Below are positions 47,433 through 57,721 of a stretch of 64,000 nt of DNA, one piece after another. How positions within the stretch are numbered: the stretch's first letter is position 1; each line of letters starts with the position of its first letter. Source of the stretch: Berghia stephanieae (lineage: Eukaryota; Mollusca; Gastropoda; Nudibranchia; Aeolidiidae); contig CM067443.1 in assembly GCA_034508935.3 (NCBI GenBank), positions 21,258,221 through 21,322,220 of the forward strand, read 5' to 3'. Below the pieces are notes generated by a model. That model saw only the letters and a list, made by a program, of their open reading frames with translations, made no database searches and was not told where the DNA came from. Made by a program: the position numbers and the translations under genes.

Positions 47433-48060
47433 GGCTTGTCTCATAGGCGAGCTATAGTGGGACAAAAAGCCAGCTGGGGGCGTCACCCCAGCGAGGCACA
47501 AGCTAGCACAAGTGAGACAACTTTTTTTGGCGGGTTAAAGTGCGCATGCGTCAATGCAGAATTACCAGTTTGGCAAAAAAAACGATTTTAACTGGGTTTG
47601 ATATTTTGGTATTTGGGGAGTCTTTTGCTAAAATTAAGTGTAATTTTACCTAAATGATAGATAATTATAAAGTATTGACGGCATAACAAACAATGAGAAT
47701 GTTTTCTTTTATTATATATGCATTTTTGCAAAAAAGAAAGCGATATCTATAATATTTGTCTTTTTTCCAAAAGTAGTATGGCATGTTTTATAAGAATAAT
47801 CTCACAACCCTGGCATATCTGCCCGCCCTTTTCAATCTCAAGATGGCGAACTTAGTAGGCATCAAATACGAGTCAGGGGAAAAAATTAATTACCCCTGCT
47901 CGGACGCCGAGTTTGTTCTCCTGAACAATGGTGAGCTTGATGTATTATTTTGTTGTTGTTGTTTATATCTTGTTTAATGCATCTCTAGTTGATTGGCACC
48001 ATTATTTTAGTCGGAATACTTTGCTTTCGCCGTAGCCGTAACCAATGTGAATGGGATTTT
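47433..48060. repeat. Duplicated segment, copy 1 (pairs with 49,431-49,990)
   Basis: Starts CATAGGCGAGCTATAGTGGG and aligns over several hundred bases with the segment at 49.43 kb. Copy 1 has an extra 110-115 bp at about 47,819-47,932 that includes an exon-like frame. The left boundary motif recurs inverted at about 60,809-60,836. Confidence 0.8.
47843..47930 (+). CDS. Possible first coding exon of an unidentified gene
   Basis: The ATG sits in CAAGATGGCGAAC, a YY1-like start context. The frame is open for 29 codons (MANLVGIKYESGEKINYPCS, then DAEFVLLNN) and ends at a good donor, AATG|GTGAGC. I do not recognise the peptide and found no following exon. It lies inside copy 1 of a duplicated segment, and copy 2 lacks it. 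Confidence 0.3.
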
Positions 48061-48382
48061 TAGTTTGTTTACAAGTGTCTATTTTCAAACTATAACCACA
48101 CATCACATAGCGAAAGGAATAGCTCCATTTGTGTATAGGTAGTAAAGAGAGAAGAATAAATGCTCGAATCTATGGAAAAAGCTGAGTTCTTTGAGATGTT
48201 ATTGGATTGAATTCCCATTAAAAGTGTTTTAAAACAGGGCAGCCGCTGAGTCGGCGGAACCGATCTTGTTTTCACGTTCAAGTTCAAAATTCAAAGTCGA
48301 AGTCGAAGTGTCGGGGGCAAAAAAAAAAAAAAAAAAAAGGAAACCGCAATCGCACCTTTCATAGTGGCAATGTTTTAAAATC

Positions 48383-48665
48383 GGTACTACCGCAAACTCG
48401 GAGACCCAAATAATTTTGGGGTTTTGGGAGGGGGGAGAACTTTTTCTTTAAAAATTTTTTGGGGGTTTGTTTTGTTGGAAGGGGGGGGGGGGGGGGGGGG
48501 ACTTTTTTTTTTTTTTAAAGTCTCTCCCCTCCCAAAACCCTACTAGACTTTTTAAAAAAAAGTTTTCCCCCTCCCAAAACCCCTACTAGACTTTTTTTAA
48601 AAAAGTTTTCCCCCTCCCAAACCCCAGAATTATTTGGGTCCCGAGTTTGCGGTATTGCTATTACC
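48383..48665. mobile_element. Foldback MITE with long G/C-rich inverted repeats
   Basis: Arms of about 50 bp: TACCGCAAACTCGGAGACCC, AAATAATTTTGGGGTTTTGG and the inverted counterpart ending GGGTCCCGAGTTTGCGGTA. Flanks TTAAAATC and TTAAAATT suggest an 8-bp duplication with one change. Inside is a poly-G run and a 42-bp tandem repeat (ACCCCTACTAGACTTTTT unit). Confidence 0.8.
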
Positions 48666-49070
48666 TTAAAATTGGTTGGGTTGAATGAAAATAAAGCTGT
48701 CTTAGACTAGACAGGTTCGTCAAGCCCATTTTAAGAGGCTGTGATTATCCCCAGTAATATTAATATTACGTCCTTAATATTAACAGAGTTATTCGACACC
48801 CGAGTCGCGCATGCGCATTTTGAGAATTAGCTACTCTCAACGACTTCTGTCGTGTGAATTTATCAGCATGGTGGTCGTAGGGCTAAATGGTTGTCTGAAG
48901 GCAGGAACTCATTAAAATGCTTAGGCTAGGGATTAAATGATCAGAACAATGAACAATTTGAATGTAAACCCTTCATCCGCATAGAAATTGTCTGAACAAA
49001 TAATAGACAGAATGTCGTGTGAGCTCCTTGTTGGATGGAATCTTAATGACACGAAAGCCTCGTATGCTGA

Positions 49071-49140
49071 GAGGAGCATAGTGGTTGAGCTGCTTGACTC
49101 TTAATTGGAAGTTTTTGGGTTCAAAGCCCAACGGGGAACC
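49071..49140 (+). other. tRNA-Lys-like sequence (SINE head or tRNA relic)
   Basis: Contains GACTCTTAAT, identical to a tRNA-Lys(CUU) anticodon loop, and a B-box-like GGGTTCAAAGCCC at 49,117-49,129. The acceptor and D arms do not pair well, and a T-rich tail follows. Confidence 0.4.
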
Positions 49141-49383
49141 TTATTTTTTCAATACTATTTTTTTTCCCCACTATTTTATTATTTAAAAAGTATTTTCCTT
49201 TATATTTTAAAGCTTATTTATTGATTTTTTTATATATTATTGTTCTTATTATTATCATTCTATCATTTTTTTTCTAATTATTATTAATATATTATTATTA
49301 ATTTTTACTTTTGTCTGTCAAATAAACATTGTTGTCACAATAGTTAATTTATGAAAGTCATTACAATCATGGGGAAAATTTCT

Positions 49384-49437
49384 GAGCGCCACGTTTTACA
49401 CCTGAGTACGGAGAGAGAATGTGAGCTTTTTCCAACA
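49384..49437 (-). mobile_element. SINE S-family body fragment
   Basis: CGTTTTACACCTGAGTACGG and GAGAATGTGAGC match the body of the 63-kb SINEs. Confidence 0.55.
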
Positions 49438-49990
49438 TAGGCGAGCTATAGTGGGGCAAAAAGCCAGCTGAGGGAGGCACCTCAGCTAGGCACAAGTGAG
49501 ACAACTTTTTTTGGCGGGTTAAGGTGCGCATGCGTCAATGCAGAATTACCAGTTTGGCAATAAAAAATAATAGTTTTACTGGGTTTGATATTTGGTATTT
49601 TGGGAGTGTTTTGCTAAATCACTTAATTTTACCTAAATGACAGATAATTATACAGTATTATTATATGGTGAGCCAAGGTCAAATTATTACGACCGCGTGA
49701 CAAACAATGAGGATTTTTTTCTTTTATTATATGCATTTTTGCAGAAATAAAGCGATATCTATATTTTATCTTTTTTCCCATAACTAGTGTGGCATGTTCT
49801 ATAAAAATAATCTCACAACCCTGGCATAATTTTTCTTGTACTGCCGCTGAGGTTAATATGATATATTATTTATATTGTTGTTGTTGCTCTTTGTTTAAGT
49901 CATCCAAGGGTTGATGGGTCTTTGAAAAATGTCACTTGCTTTCACTGTGGCGGACTGAACGGTGGGAATGTGTGACATTCATTTTCATTT
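49431..49990. repeat. Duplicated segment, copy 2
   Basis: Aligned to 47,433-48,060: shared blocks include GTGCGCATGCGTCAATGCAG, AATTACCAGTTTGGCAA and ATAATCTCACAACCCTGGCA. It lacks the exon-like part and has about 30 extra bases near 49,670. Confidence 0.8.
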
Positions 49991-50599
49991 GGTTACAACG
50001 AGTGGGGTTTGGAGTTGGAGATGTTTGGATTGGTGTGATGTTGGATAGTGTCATATTTCAACACATAGTATTAGATTTAGATAGTCTTGATATTTTAAGT
50101 AGAAAATAGTTCGTTTTGCATAGAACACTGATATGATTCATGATACTAAAACGGTTCATTCCTTTTCCAGATTCCAAATTATGATGGATGGTGATAGTGA
50201 TAAGGTACTGGTCACTGACACTGGTGCCAGTGCTAATTTGTTTTAGTTTTATGAAGTGACTGGTTACCACAGAAACTTATAGCACCATTCTTGGCACAAT
50301 GCTTGGTATCGCAATAACATTTTCAGCCAGTGAGAGCTGCTTTGATCAGTTCGGTTTGTTTGTTTTTTGTCATCGCAAAAATAGGGTTACAATAGACATA
50401 AAAATAAAAAGTAAAAAAAGAAAACCGATTCACATCCAGAATTTTATTCATGCCTAGATAAATCTTAAACAAATATTAATGTACAACAGACGTTTAAGAC
50501 AATAGGAAAATTATTTTCGGAAAGCTCCTACATCCCCAGTATTCATTAAAGAATTAAAGGCTGTCATTATTCCCATTGAAAATTCGTTATCCCAGACAC

Positions 50600-50960
50600 C
50601 TTTTTACCGGACGTTGCAAGGGATAAATGTCCCCACCCCCTTTTTTTTTTTTTTGAGTGAGTATTCTTTTCTCCCTTTTGTTTTGCCTTTTGTTCCGTTT
50701 CTGAGCATGAATTTCTTAATATTGTTTTTATTTTTAAAAAAAATGTTTTCTCCTCTGTCTGACCATTTGGTCGCTCTCGGAATATTTCTGTTTGTTTGCT
50801 TTTTAATTAATTATTCTTTTTAGACACTTTTTCAGATTGGAGTGGGGACGAATATGACAATTTGCTAGAAACTAGAAAGGAACCAAGAGAGAGTTTTTTT
50901 TAAAAAAAAGTGGGGTGAGGATGGATGGGACATTTATCCCTTTCAACGTTCTGTAAAAAG
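50600..50960. mobile_element. MITE with 34-bp terminal inverted repeats
   Basis: Left CTTTTTACCGGACGTTGCAA then GGGATAAATGTCCC; right (reverse complement) CTTTTTACAGAACGTTGAAA then GGGATAAATGTCCC. It is 361 bp with no coding sequence, perhaps nested in an older inverted-repeat element with GGCTGTSATTATYCCC ends near 50,557 and 51,333. Confidence 0.75.
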
Positions 50961-50981
50961 AAGACGGAATTTTTTAAAAAG

Positions 50982-51065
50982 TGGCGGAACCAGGATTTGA
51001 ACCCACAACGCCGATTCTGGTAAAACTTCCAGGGCAGACGACTAAACCATTCGGCCATGACACCC
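50982..51065 (-). other. tRNA-derived sequence (tRNA relic or SINE head)
   Basis: The minus strand has an A-box-like TGGCCGAATGGTTTAGTCGT and a B-box GGGTTCAAATCC with a Ser/Leu-like D arm. The acceptor ends do not pair, so a working tRNA is unlikely. Confidence 0.45.
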
Positions 51066-52245
51066 AATTCGAAGTAGACGCATATTGTGTATATGTAGTA
51101 ACAACTGATTTATTGTTGGTTAATTTTGTTTTTATAGATATTTTATTAACTTTCCTTATTTCTATGTGCATTTGGAATCATTCCATATTCTGGAATGTGG
51201 ATAATTGTTTAAAAGAGCGGAGTTTCAAATATGTGTCTGGGGATAATGAATTTTTGTCATCCTCAGACAGGTGTCAGGGGAGGGATAACGAATTTGCATT
51301 ATCCCCAGGTGTCTGGGGATAATCACAGCGATTTTAAAAAGTATGAAAAATCTCTTGGGAGAGTAGAGGGCTAGGATTTAGTGAGTTAAGACTAAGATCT
51401 GGTGTTAGTAAGAATGAATCTCGCCTTTAATGGGTTAAATCTTATTGTTTGATTTTTTTTAAATTACACACAGCGAGTTTAAGTTTTTATTTTTTTTTAA
51501 ATGAATTATTTACTATTGTTATGACATTTACTGCTTTTTTATTTTTTCTTAAAGGTGGCGTCAATTGGCACAGTGGTCAATCTATATATGGTCTGTTAAT
51601 TCTCACAGTCCGCAACTGCGACAAAGTCCTGGTAAACCGGTGATGTGTATTCAACATGGATGACAGACTGCATTTGGAAGCAATTTTTATTGTAACCTGA
51701 GTGAAGTTTTCAGGTCCCACAGATTTGGTAAATGAAATGATTCTTATGTTACCGCAGTTATGAGAGATAAAAGTATTATTCTCTTTTAGACTTAAGTCAG
51801 ACCTGTAAATCTTCCGACTTTTGTCGGGTTTCCGACAGTACGATTTTGCTCTATAAGTGCTAATATTTTAAAATACAATTAATTGTAAAAATATAATTCG
51901 TAACGTCAAAGAACAGAACCAATAAAAAAAAGAAAATAAATGACTTTTATTTCGTTCCTCGAAAAAATCTGATTTTATTCCCTTTCAAATGCTGACTTTA
52001 GGAGAAAAAATTGTTCTTTGTCGCATCAAAAACAAAACAAAACTAGGCTGTCTATCAGTTAGCTATAATATTATCATGTCACCTACACGCTCCTCTAGAC
52101 GTGGATGTATTCACTGCCTGGCTACTGTGCCACAACCAGCGAGAGACGGTTGCGAAGTTCGCGCGAGTCGTCAAACACAGACCTAGTCAGTAAATAATGC
52201 ACGCACAGAAGTGTGTCGGAGCTTCTCGGACCGGAAGCAGGCCTG

Positions 52246-52345
52246 NNNNNNNNNNNNNNNNNNNNNNNNNNNNNNNNNNNNNNNNNNNNNNNNNNNNNNN
52301 NNNNNNNNNNNNNNNNNNNNNNNNNNNNNNNNNNNNNNNNNNNNN
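52246..52345. other. Assembly gap (100 N)
   Basis: Exactly 100 N, the convention for a scaffold gap of unknown size. Confidence 0.99.
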
Positions 52346-52805
52346 CAATTAAGCTGCTAGCACTGTCCTCCCATCTTTACAAATCCTGACCTCCTGCTGA
52401 GAACAAATGTTTTACAATTAAACTTGTTGAATTTCCAAAAGTTCCCAACTCCCGATGAAAACATCAAATCCAACAGAGTAACAAGGAGTTCAATTGTCTA
52501 TAAAAATAGCCAACGTCTAAATAAAAAACCAAGTTTTAAATCATTGTACTGTTCTACTGAGTTACAACAACACATGCTTTTAAAATCTCTTCTCTCCTTT
52601 CAGAATCAAGTCCTCAAAGCTTTTTATTGTGAAATGCTGATGAACAAGGAACTGACACAGGACTATGCTGGTGTTAGGTAACAACTCCTTGAGTCAACTT
52701 TGCACAATTCCATGTCCAAGATGATGGTTTTAACTTTGTACACAACATATAACGTTTTGATTGAATCACAAACTTCATCTACAGTACAGAACGAATCATC
52801 TCCTG

Positions 52806-53002
52806 TTAGTGTTGAAATTCAAATGAGTAAGCAGTGTTGAAAAACCTCTGATAACCCATGAAGCTCCTTATTCCTTCCATCAAAGATGGTTGTCCACTCA
52901 TGACCACACTATATGTGGCATTCTTGTGATCTATATTTTTCTGAGCAGGAACAGCTCGCTGTTCATCAGTAAAATGTCTGGTACTAGGATAGGGACAAGC
53001 AT
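52806..53002 (-). CDS. Last coding exon of an unidentified gene
   Basis: Minus-strand exon, acceptor TTTCCTCAG, open to TAA at 52,806-52,808. It encodes ACPYPSTRHFTDEQRAVPAQ, KNIDHKNATYSVVMSGQPSL and MEGIRSFMGYQRFFNTAYSF. A minus-strand AATAAA lies about 190 nt past the stop near 52,618. The exon starts in phase 1 and joins in frame to the exon at 57,452-57,519. I do not recognise the family. No membrane segment or catalytic motif is evident. The gene runs off through 57.5 kb. Confidence 0.6.
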
Positions 53003-53488
53003 CTGAGGAAAAAAAATGGCAATTGGTTAATAACGAAAGTAATCTAGAGAAATCAGCATTTATTCATGAATAACCAAGAGGTGACGATGTACAAATGGTG
53101 GTGTAAACAAGGCTTGGAAATATGGAGCCAAAGATCCCCCTAGATTGATAAGTGCTAAATAAATGAGCAGTCTATTAATCTATTGAGATTAATCCTGACT
53201 ACTTTAGATTGGGACCACCAATCCATCATTCGAATTCTAGAAAAATACACCCATGACAAAAACAGATTAACTCAAATTTCAATCATTCTTGCCAAAGTGG
53301 AATAAAAAAGGCTTTACAGCTGAGATACCCTTGTTGAAACCCAAGCAGAGGAACACAAGATTACTTTGAAAATCTTCTGATAGGCTATCAATCCAAATCG
53401 AACACTGAATCATTGATCAATGCGTCAAAGAAATTTGATGAAAAACTCAAGCACCATGTGTAATAAAGCCCAGAATTTTTGTTTGTTT

Positions 53489-53764
53489 CAGTGCTGGTGG
53501 TGACAAAAAGTGAAAAAGTAGGAAAATGTTGAACGATTGCCCCATTTCTACTGCACTAAACCCCACTTTTAGAGCAATTGAGATGATAGACTATCATTGA
53601 TACTCTAGCTAACTTCTGGAGAGTGGAAAACTGCACCTGTGTGTTCCACCACACATCAACTCTCACATTGTTTTGAGAAATTGTAATTTTAAAAAGGAGA
53701 AAATTCCTCCTCTAAACTACAAAACCGCGGATTTCCGCAGATCCGAGGAAAACCATCGGCACTC
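53489..53764. mobile_element. hAT-like MITE (CAGTGCTG family), copy 4, with 6-bp target duplication
   Basis: 276 bp, starting CAGTGCTGGTGGTGACAAAA and ending ACCATCGGCACTC. TTGTTT flanks both sides exactly (53,483-53,488 and 53,765-53,770). Confidence 0.8.
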
Positions 53765-54315
53765 TTGTTTATAAATAGAAAATCGTGATACACATGCAGA
53801 TGACACAACTTTTGGGACATTATTTCCAAGATGACTAAAGCACTCCCCAATAACAACGAAAACTATGGACTGCACTAGCACAACGCAAGTCCAGATATGA
53901 TCTGTGAAGCTGCACAGTCAGAAGTGCAGAAAATCACCTTTGTGCTTTATTATCTAAGTACATCAACAAACAATTAATTAAACAATATCTCTGCCATATG
54001 CCATTGGAATGAAACATACATCCATACACTATTTTATTTTAGCAGGCATTAGATGTCGCTCGATTAGAGCGATATATAGTTACCTGCTAGGCAGCGCTCA
54101 GAAATTATTCGTCCTGACTGCATCGACTTTCCCAAGTTTAGTGTTGTGACCATTTATTCATTGCTCATTTGCCTGAGAGTAACAATAATATAAAAATAAA
54201 AATGAGGATTTGTCAACTTTGAGAACCAATTATTGTAAAAAAAAATTATAATAAATAAATAAAAATACTAACAGATGAAACCATTGAGAGGAGTGTAATA
54301 GTAATATTCTTTAAT

Positions 54316-57177
54316 CATAGCTGCCAACCCGGTAATTCAATTAAGAGGGAGATTTGGAACAAAAATCAGGGAGATTCGATAAAAATCAGGGAGATTACAT
54401 TTTTACTGACCTGAAGTGAAGACGCGCTGCTAGTTCTTCAAAAGCCACATGATTACTCCTCGTGATGCACAACAATGAACCAGAATGCAGAGGTATGTCC
54501 AATTGCATTTGTTAATTTAACTGACTGCCATGTCTCAATTTAACTCCATTTGATATCCTAACAAATAAAACATTTCCCATCTTTTCAAATAGTCCACACG
54601 ATAATAGAAATAAAATAATAAAACTCAATCCAGAATAATAATATATACAGTTGGCAAGACACTATCTACAACTATTTTACAAATACACCAGGGCTTCAGA
54701 GATCTACTTTGCGGCTGAGCATCCTTGTCCGCTCAGTGCATTGCATGTGGCCGATTTGCACTTCTTTAGCAAAGCAGAAGACAAAGTCCTGTTGTAGCAC
54801 TCTGTACCACTTTGTTTTGCCAAAATGATGTCTCCTAGTGTCTCAGTCTTTAAACTACCCCTGAAGTCTGTTCTATTTTTGCGAACAGTGGAAAATAATC
54901 TCTCACATGAGGCATTACCATGGGGAATTGACAATATGGTCAACATGACTTTTGGCAAGAATTTAAATCTCAAGTCACCGATTTCATCCTTTAGAGTACT
55001 AATCTCTTGCCACTGGTAATCAGCTCTGTCCATCTCAAGAATCTTTGGCAACAAATCATCCACCTGGTACTGCAAAAATTCCCTTTCAAGATCATCCATG
55101 CTCGCCCCAGATGGCAAAATTTGAGGAAATCTTTGGAGGAAATACTGAACGCTCTTGAAGGACATAGTTGTGCGCACGCTCACATCTGCAATTTCAGCAT
55201 TCAAGAGGATGGGGTCTGTCAATTTCAAATTTGCAAGGCAGTACTTGATAGCCACCTTGACAAAGTTTCTTGCACAAACTCTAAATTTCTTCACTTTATC
55301 ATCAGATAATTTTGATTCTTGTATGAATGATGTGGCAGCTTCTCCTAGTGAGATGTTCATAGGGTCTTTGAGGTTGTAGTCTTGATCCAGGTCAACATCA
55401 GTCACACACTTGTACAGCATAGCACAAGGCTTCACTATCAAAACCATCAAGTCTTTGATAAACCTGCACAAAATTCTGCGCTGCCTGTGGATCAATGGTG
55501 TTTCCGCTTGCAACTGACAATTTGTTTTGTCAAAAAGTGGTAACATGAAATTTAAGAAATGCAAAGTCAGTTTTGTAACTCGAGAATCTAGATTTGCAAG
55601 AGCATTTCTCTTTCTGTCACTAGTCTTGCTTCCTTCTTTTTTATCAGAGTCACATTCATCTTTGAAAAATTTTCTTAGGGGCTCCCACTGATCCAGCACC
55701 CATTTTGTAATTTTCCCCAAAGATAACCACCTGGTTGGAACATGTTTAGGGATATTCGTCTCTGCAGTACCACAGCTATTCTGGCATTCCTGAAACGTTT
55801 GGAACCTGTTGGCGCTTTTCTCAACATAGTAATAAATATCTAAAAAGAATGGCTCCGGGTTGAATGAGAGTTCTTTTGATGCCCATTCTGCAGCCAGGTG
55901 GAGGCGATGACACGGACAACCAGTGGCAAATAATCCTGCATTTTCCTTCAGCAACACACCATACAACCCTTTCCCTTCTCCAATCATGGAACGAGCATTG
56001 TCAGTACACAAACTCATGCAGTTGCTAAAAGGGATCCCCAACCTACACAACTCATCCAGAATTAATTTTGCAATATTGGCTCCTGTTGACTTGTCTTTTA
56101 GCTCGAGTAAGCTTAACAGCTCATATTTGACTGACTCATCAGCAGAAACAACAATCAAAGGGTAGAGTTTGTCTGTTTTATCATTACTCCCATCAGTGGC
56201 AATATTAAAGGGAGAGGTCTTGCACTTCTCAATCAGAGACTGTCTTGCATCCATAGCCAACTCTTTAACAATTGCCGTTGTCTTTGTGCGTGCACAGCTG
56301 TATCTTTTAATAATCTCTTCAGGTTGTACACTATCTACCAAAAACATTGCTTTGAAAAGCTTAGAAGCATGGTCAGAGGATGCTAAAGGAATGTTGTGCT
56401 CCAATAAAAAAGAAGTAAATAAAGTCTCTGCCCTAATCACAGCTTCATCCACTGGCGTTGATTTGGAATTTGAAGAAAAGAAGGATGTAATTGGTTTGCC
56501 ACTAGTTGAAGCTTTGGCATTAATCAAATGTTTCTTAGAATTAACATGCCTCTTGACATCGTCACGTCCACCATACATAACACTAAACTCTGAATGACAC
56601 ATTTTGCACATGGCGAATGAGGCGTCTTTTCCTTTAACTATACAGGGAAATTCAACACTATACTCAGCTTTGAATGAAGTTGAATATTTCTTTTTCTTAG
56701 CACAACCGTCCTCAGAACTTGAAACAATTTGTCGTTTAGACATTTTAAAAATCAACAAAGTCTTTAGGCAGTATAAAAGGCAAATACAAATTACTCCCAA
56801 TTAGAAAGAAACCGTCCTCAGCAATTGAAACACGTTGTGGTTAGGAAATTTTGAAAATTGATGAAGACTTAAGGCAGGGCATAAGCAAAAGCAAATTATT
56901 CTCAATTGAAAATATCGATACCACAATATATTCTTTTACAATCCTATATAATCTATTGCCACATTACTGGTATCGATTCTGTTGCTTTCATAGCATCGAC
57001 CAGCCAAAAAAAAAGTTGACAATTGATTGTCTAGAGAACCAGCAACTCATCACACTCAATATTCAAATTGATAAATTTCCGGGAGATTTCTGGAGATACT
57101 AAAAAACTGCGGGAGAGCGGGAGATTGGTGATAAATACGGGGGACTCCCGCAATTTGCGGGAGGGTTGGCAGCTATG
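54316..57177 (-). mobile_element. hAT transposon, apparently complete, 2,862 bp
   Basis: Perfect 15-bp inverted ends CATAGCTGCCAACCC and GGGTTGGCAGCTATG, with exact TTTAAT on both sides (54,310-54,315 and 57,178-57,183). Subterminal GGGAGATT units repeat at both ends. It sits in the intron between the two exons of the unidentified minus-strand gene and in the same direction. Confidence 0.93.
54704..56743 (-). CDS. hAT superfamily transposase, intact ORF
   Basis: The frame is open without interruption. I prefer the start MSKRQIVSSSEDGC (679 residues), though an in-frame ATG 19 codons earlier at 56,800 would give 698. It has a BED/TTF-type zinc finger (CKMC near residue 45, VKRHVNSKKH after it), an RNase H-like core with Asp in FNIATDGSNDKTDKLYP and in LCTDNARSMIGEGKG, the hAT CxxH motif in GCPCHRLHLAAEW, the conserved RW in PTRWLSLGK, and a C-terminal dimerisation block (PHGNASCERLFSTVRKNRTD). 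With complete ends and target duplications it could be active or very young. Confidence 0.94.
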   Translation of the reverse strand: MSKRQIVSSSEDGCAKKKKYSTSFKAEYSVEFPCIVKGKDASFAMCKMCHSEFSVMYGGRDDVKRHVNSKKHLINAKASTSGKPITSFFSSNSKSTPVDEAVIRAETLFTSFLLEHNIPLASSDHASKLFKAMFLVDSVQPEEIIKRYSCARTKTTAIVKELAMDARQSLIEKCKTSPFNIATDGSNDKTDKLYPLIVVSADESVKYELLSLLELKDKSTGANIAKLILDELCRLGIPFSNCMSLCTDNARSMIGEGKGLYGVLLKENAGLFATGCPCHRLHLAAEWASKELSFNPEPFFLDIYYYVEKSANRFQTFQECQNSCGTAETNIPKHVPTRWLSLGKITKWVLDQWEPLRKFFKDECDSDKKEGSKTSDRKRNALANLDSRVTKLTLHFLNFMLPLFDKTNCQLQAETPLIHRQRRILCRFIKDLMVLIVKPCAMLYKCVTDVDLDQDYNLKDPMNISLGEAATSFIQESKLSDDKVKKFRVCARNFVKVAIKYCLANLKLTDPILLNAEIADVSVRTTMSFKSVQYFLQRFPQILPSGASMDDLEREFLQYQVDDLLPKILEMDRADYQWQEISTLKDEIGDLRFKFLPKVMLTILSIPHGNASCERLFSTVRKNRTDFRGSLKTETLGDIILAKQSGTECYNRTLSSALLKKCKSATCNALSGQGCSAAK

Positions 57178-57451
57178 TTTAATACCTGCAACTTCGAACT
57201 CAGTCCCAGTGCATGCACCTCAAGCTCGTGCAACAGCAATAGAAAATTTAAAAAATTTAATAATAAATGCAAGATTTCAATGATCTTATAATATTAACTT
57301 CCGAAGCGTCACCCCGAAATAATACTGCTTCATTGAGATTGGTCACATTTTTTGGGGTCAGGTTATGTTAATGGGATTTCTACTCACTCAAATATCATGT
57401 CCAGGAAATGATTTTATAGTTAAAGCTGAATCATGGCCCTGACCCTTTAAC

Positions 57452-57519
57452 CTTTGAGATGCCCATCTTTGGTGCTGCCAGGCTGAACACGAACACCACT
57501 ACAGATACTGGAATGCCAT
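57452..57519 (-). CDS. Penultimate exon of the unidentified gene
   Basis: 68 bp. Acceptor AAATTTCAG, donor AAAG|GTTAAA. In the only frame that joins the last exon it reads WHSSICSGVRVQPGSTKDGH then LK. It contains 22 full codons, and both split codons fit. No earlier exon was recognised. Confidence 0.5.
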
Positions 57520-57721
57520 CTGAAATTTAGATTAATCAACATTAATAGTAATGTACAAAACTGAATGTTATAACATCTACAATATATATGCAGGATGCCT
57601 ACATAAAATGTAAAAAGAGCAAAACACTAAACAAGGGACATTCGAGTTCAAAACCCTCCTTTACCTGGATACCTCTGTATAGAGCTTTTAGACTTGGTGT
57701 AGTCTCCTTCGCTCCTGATGA

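Noticed and set aside
52424-52681. Plus-strand 85-codon open frame with an acceptor-like CCTTTCAG inside
   Set aside because: It overlaps the 3' UTR and AATAAA of the minus-strand gene, and the peptide matches nothing I know. Probably chance.
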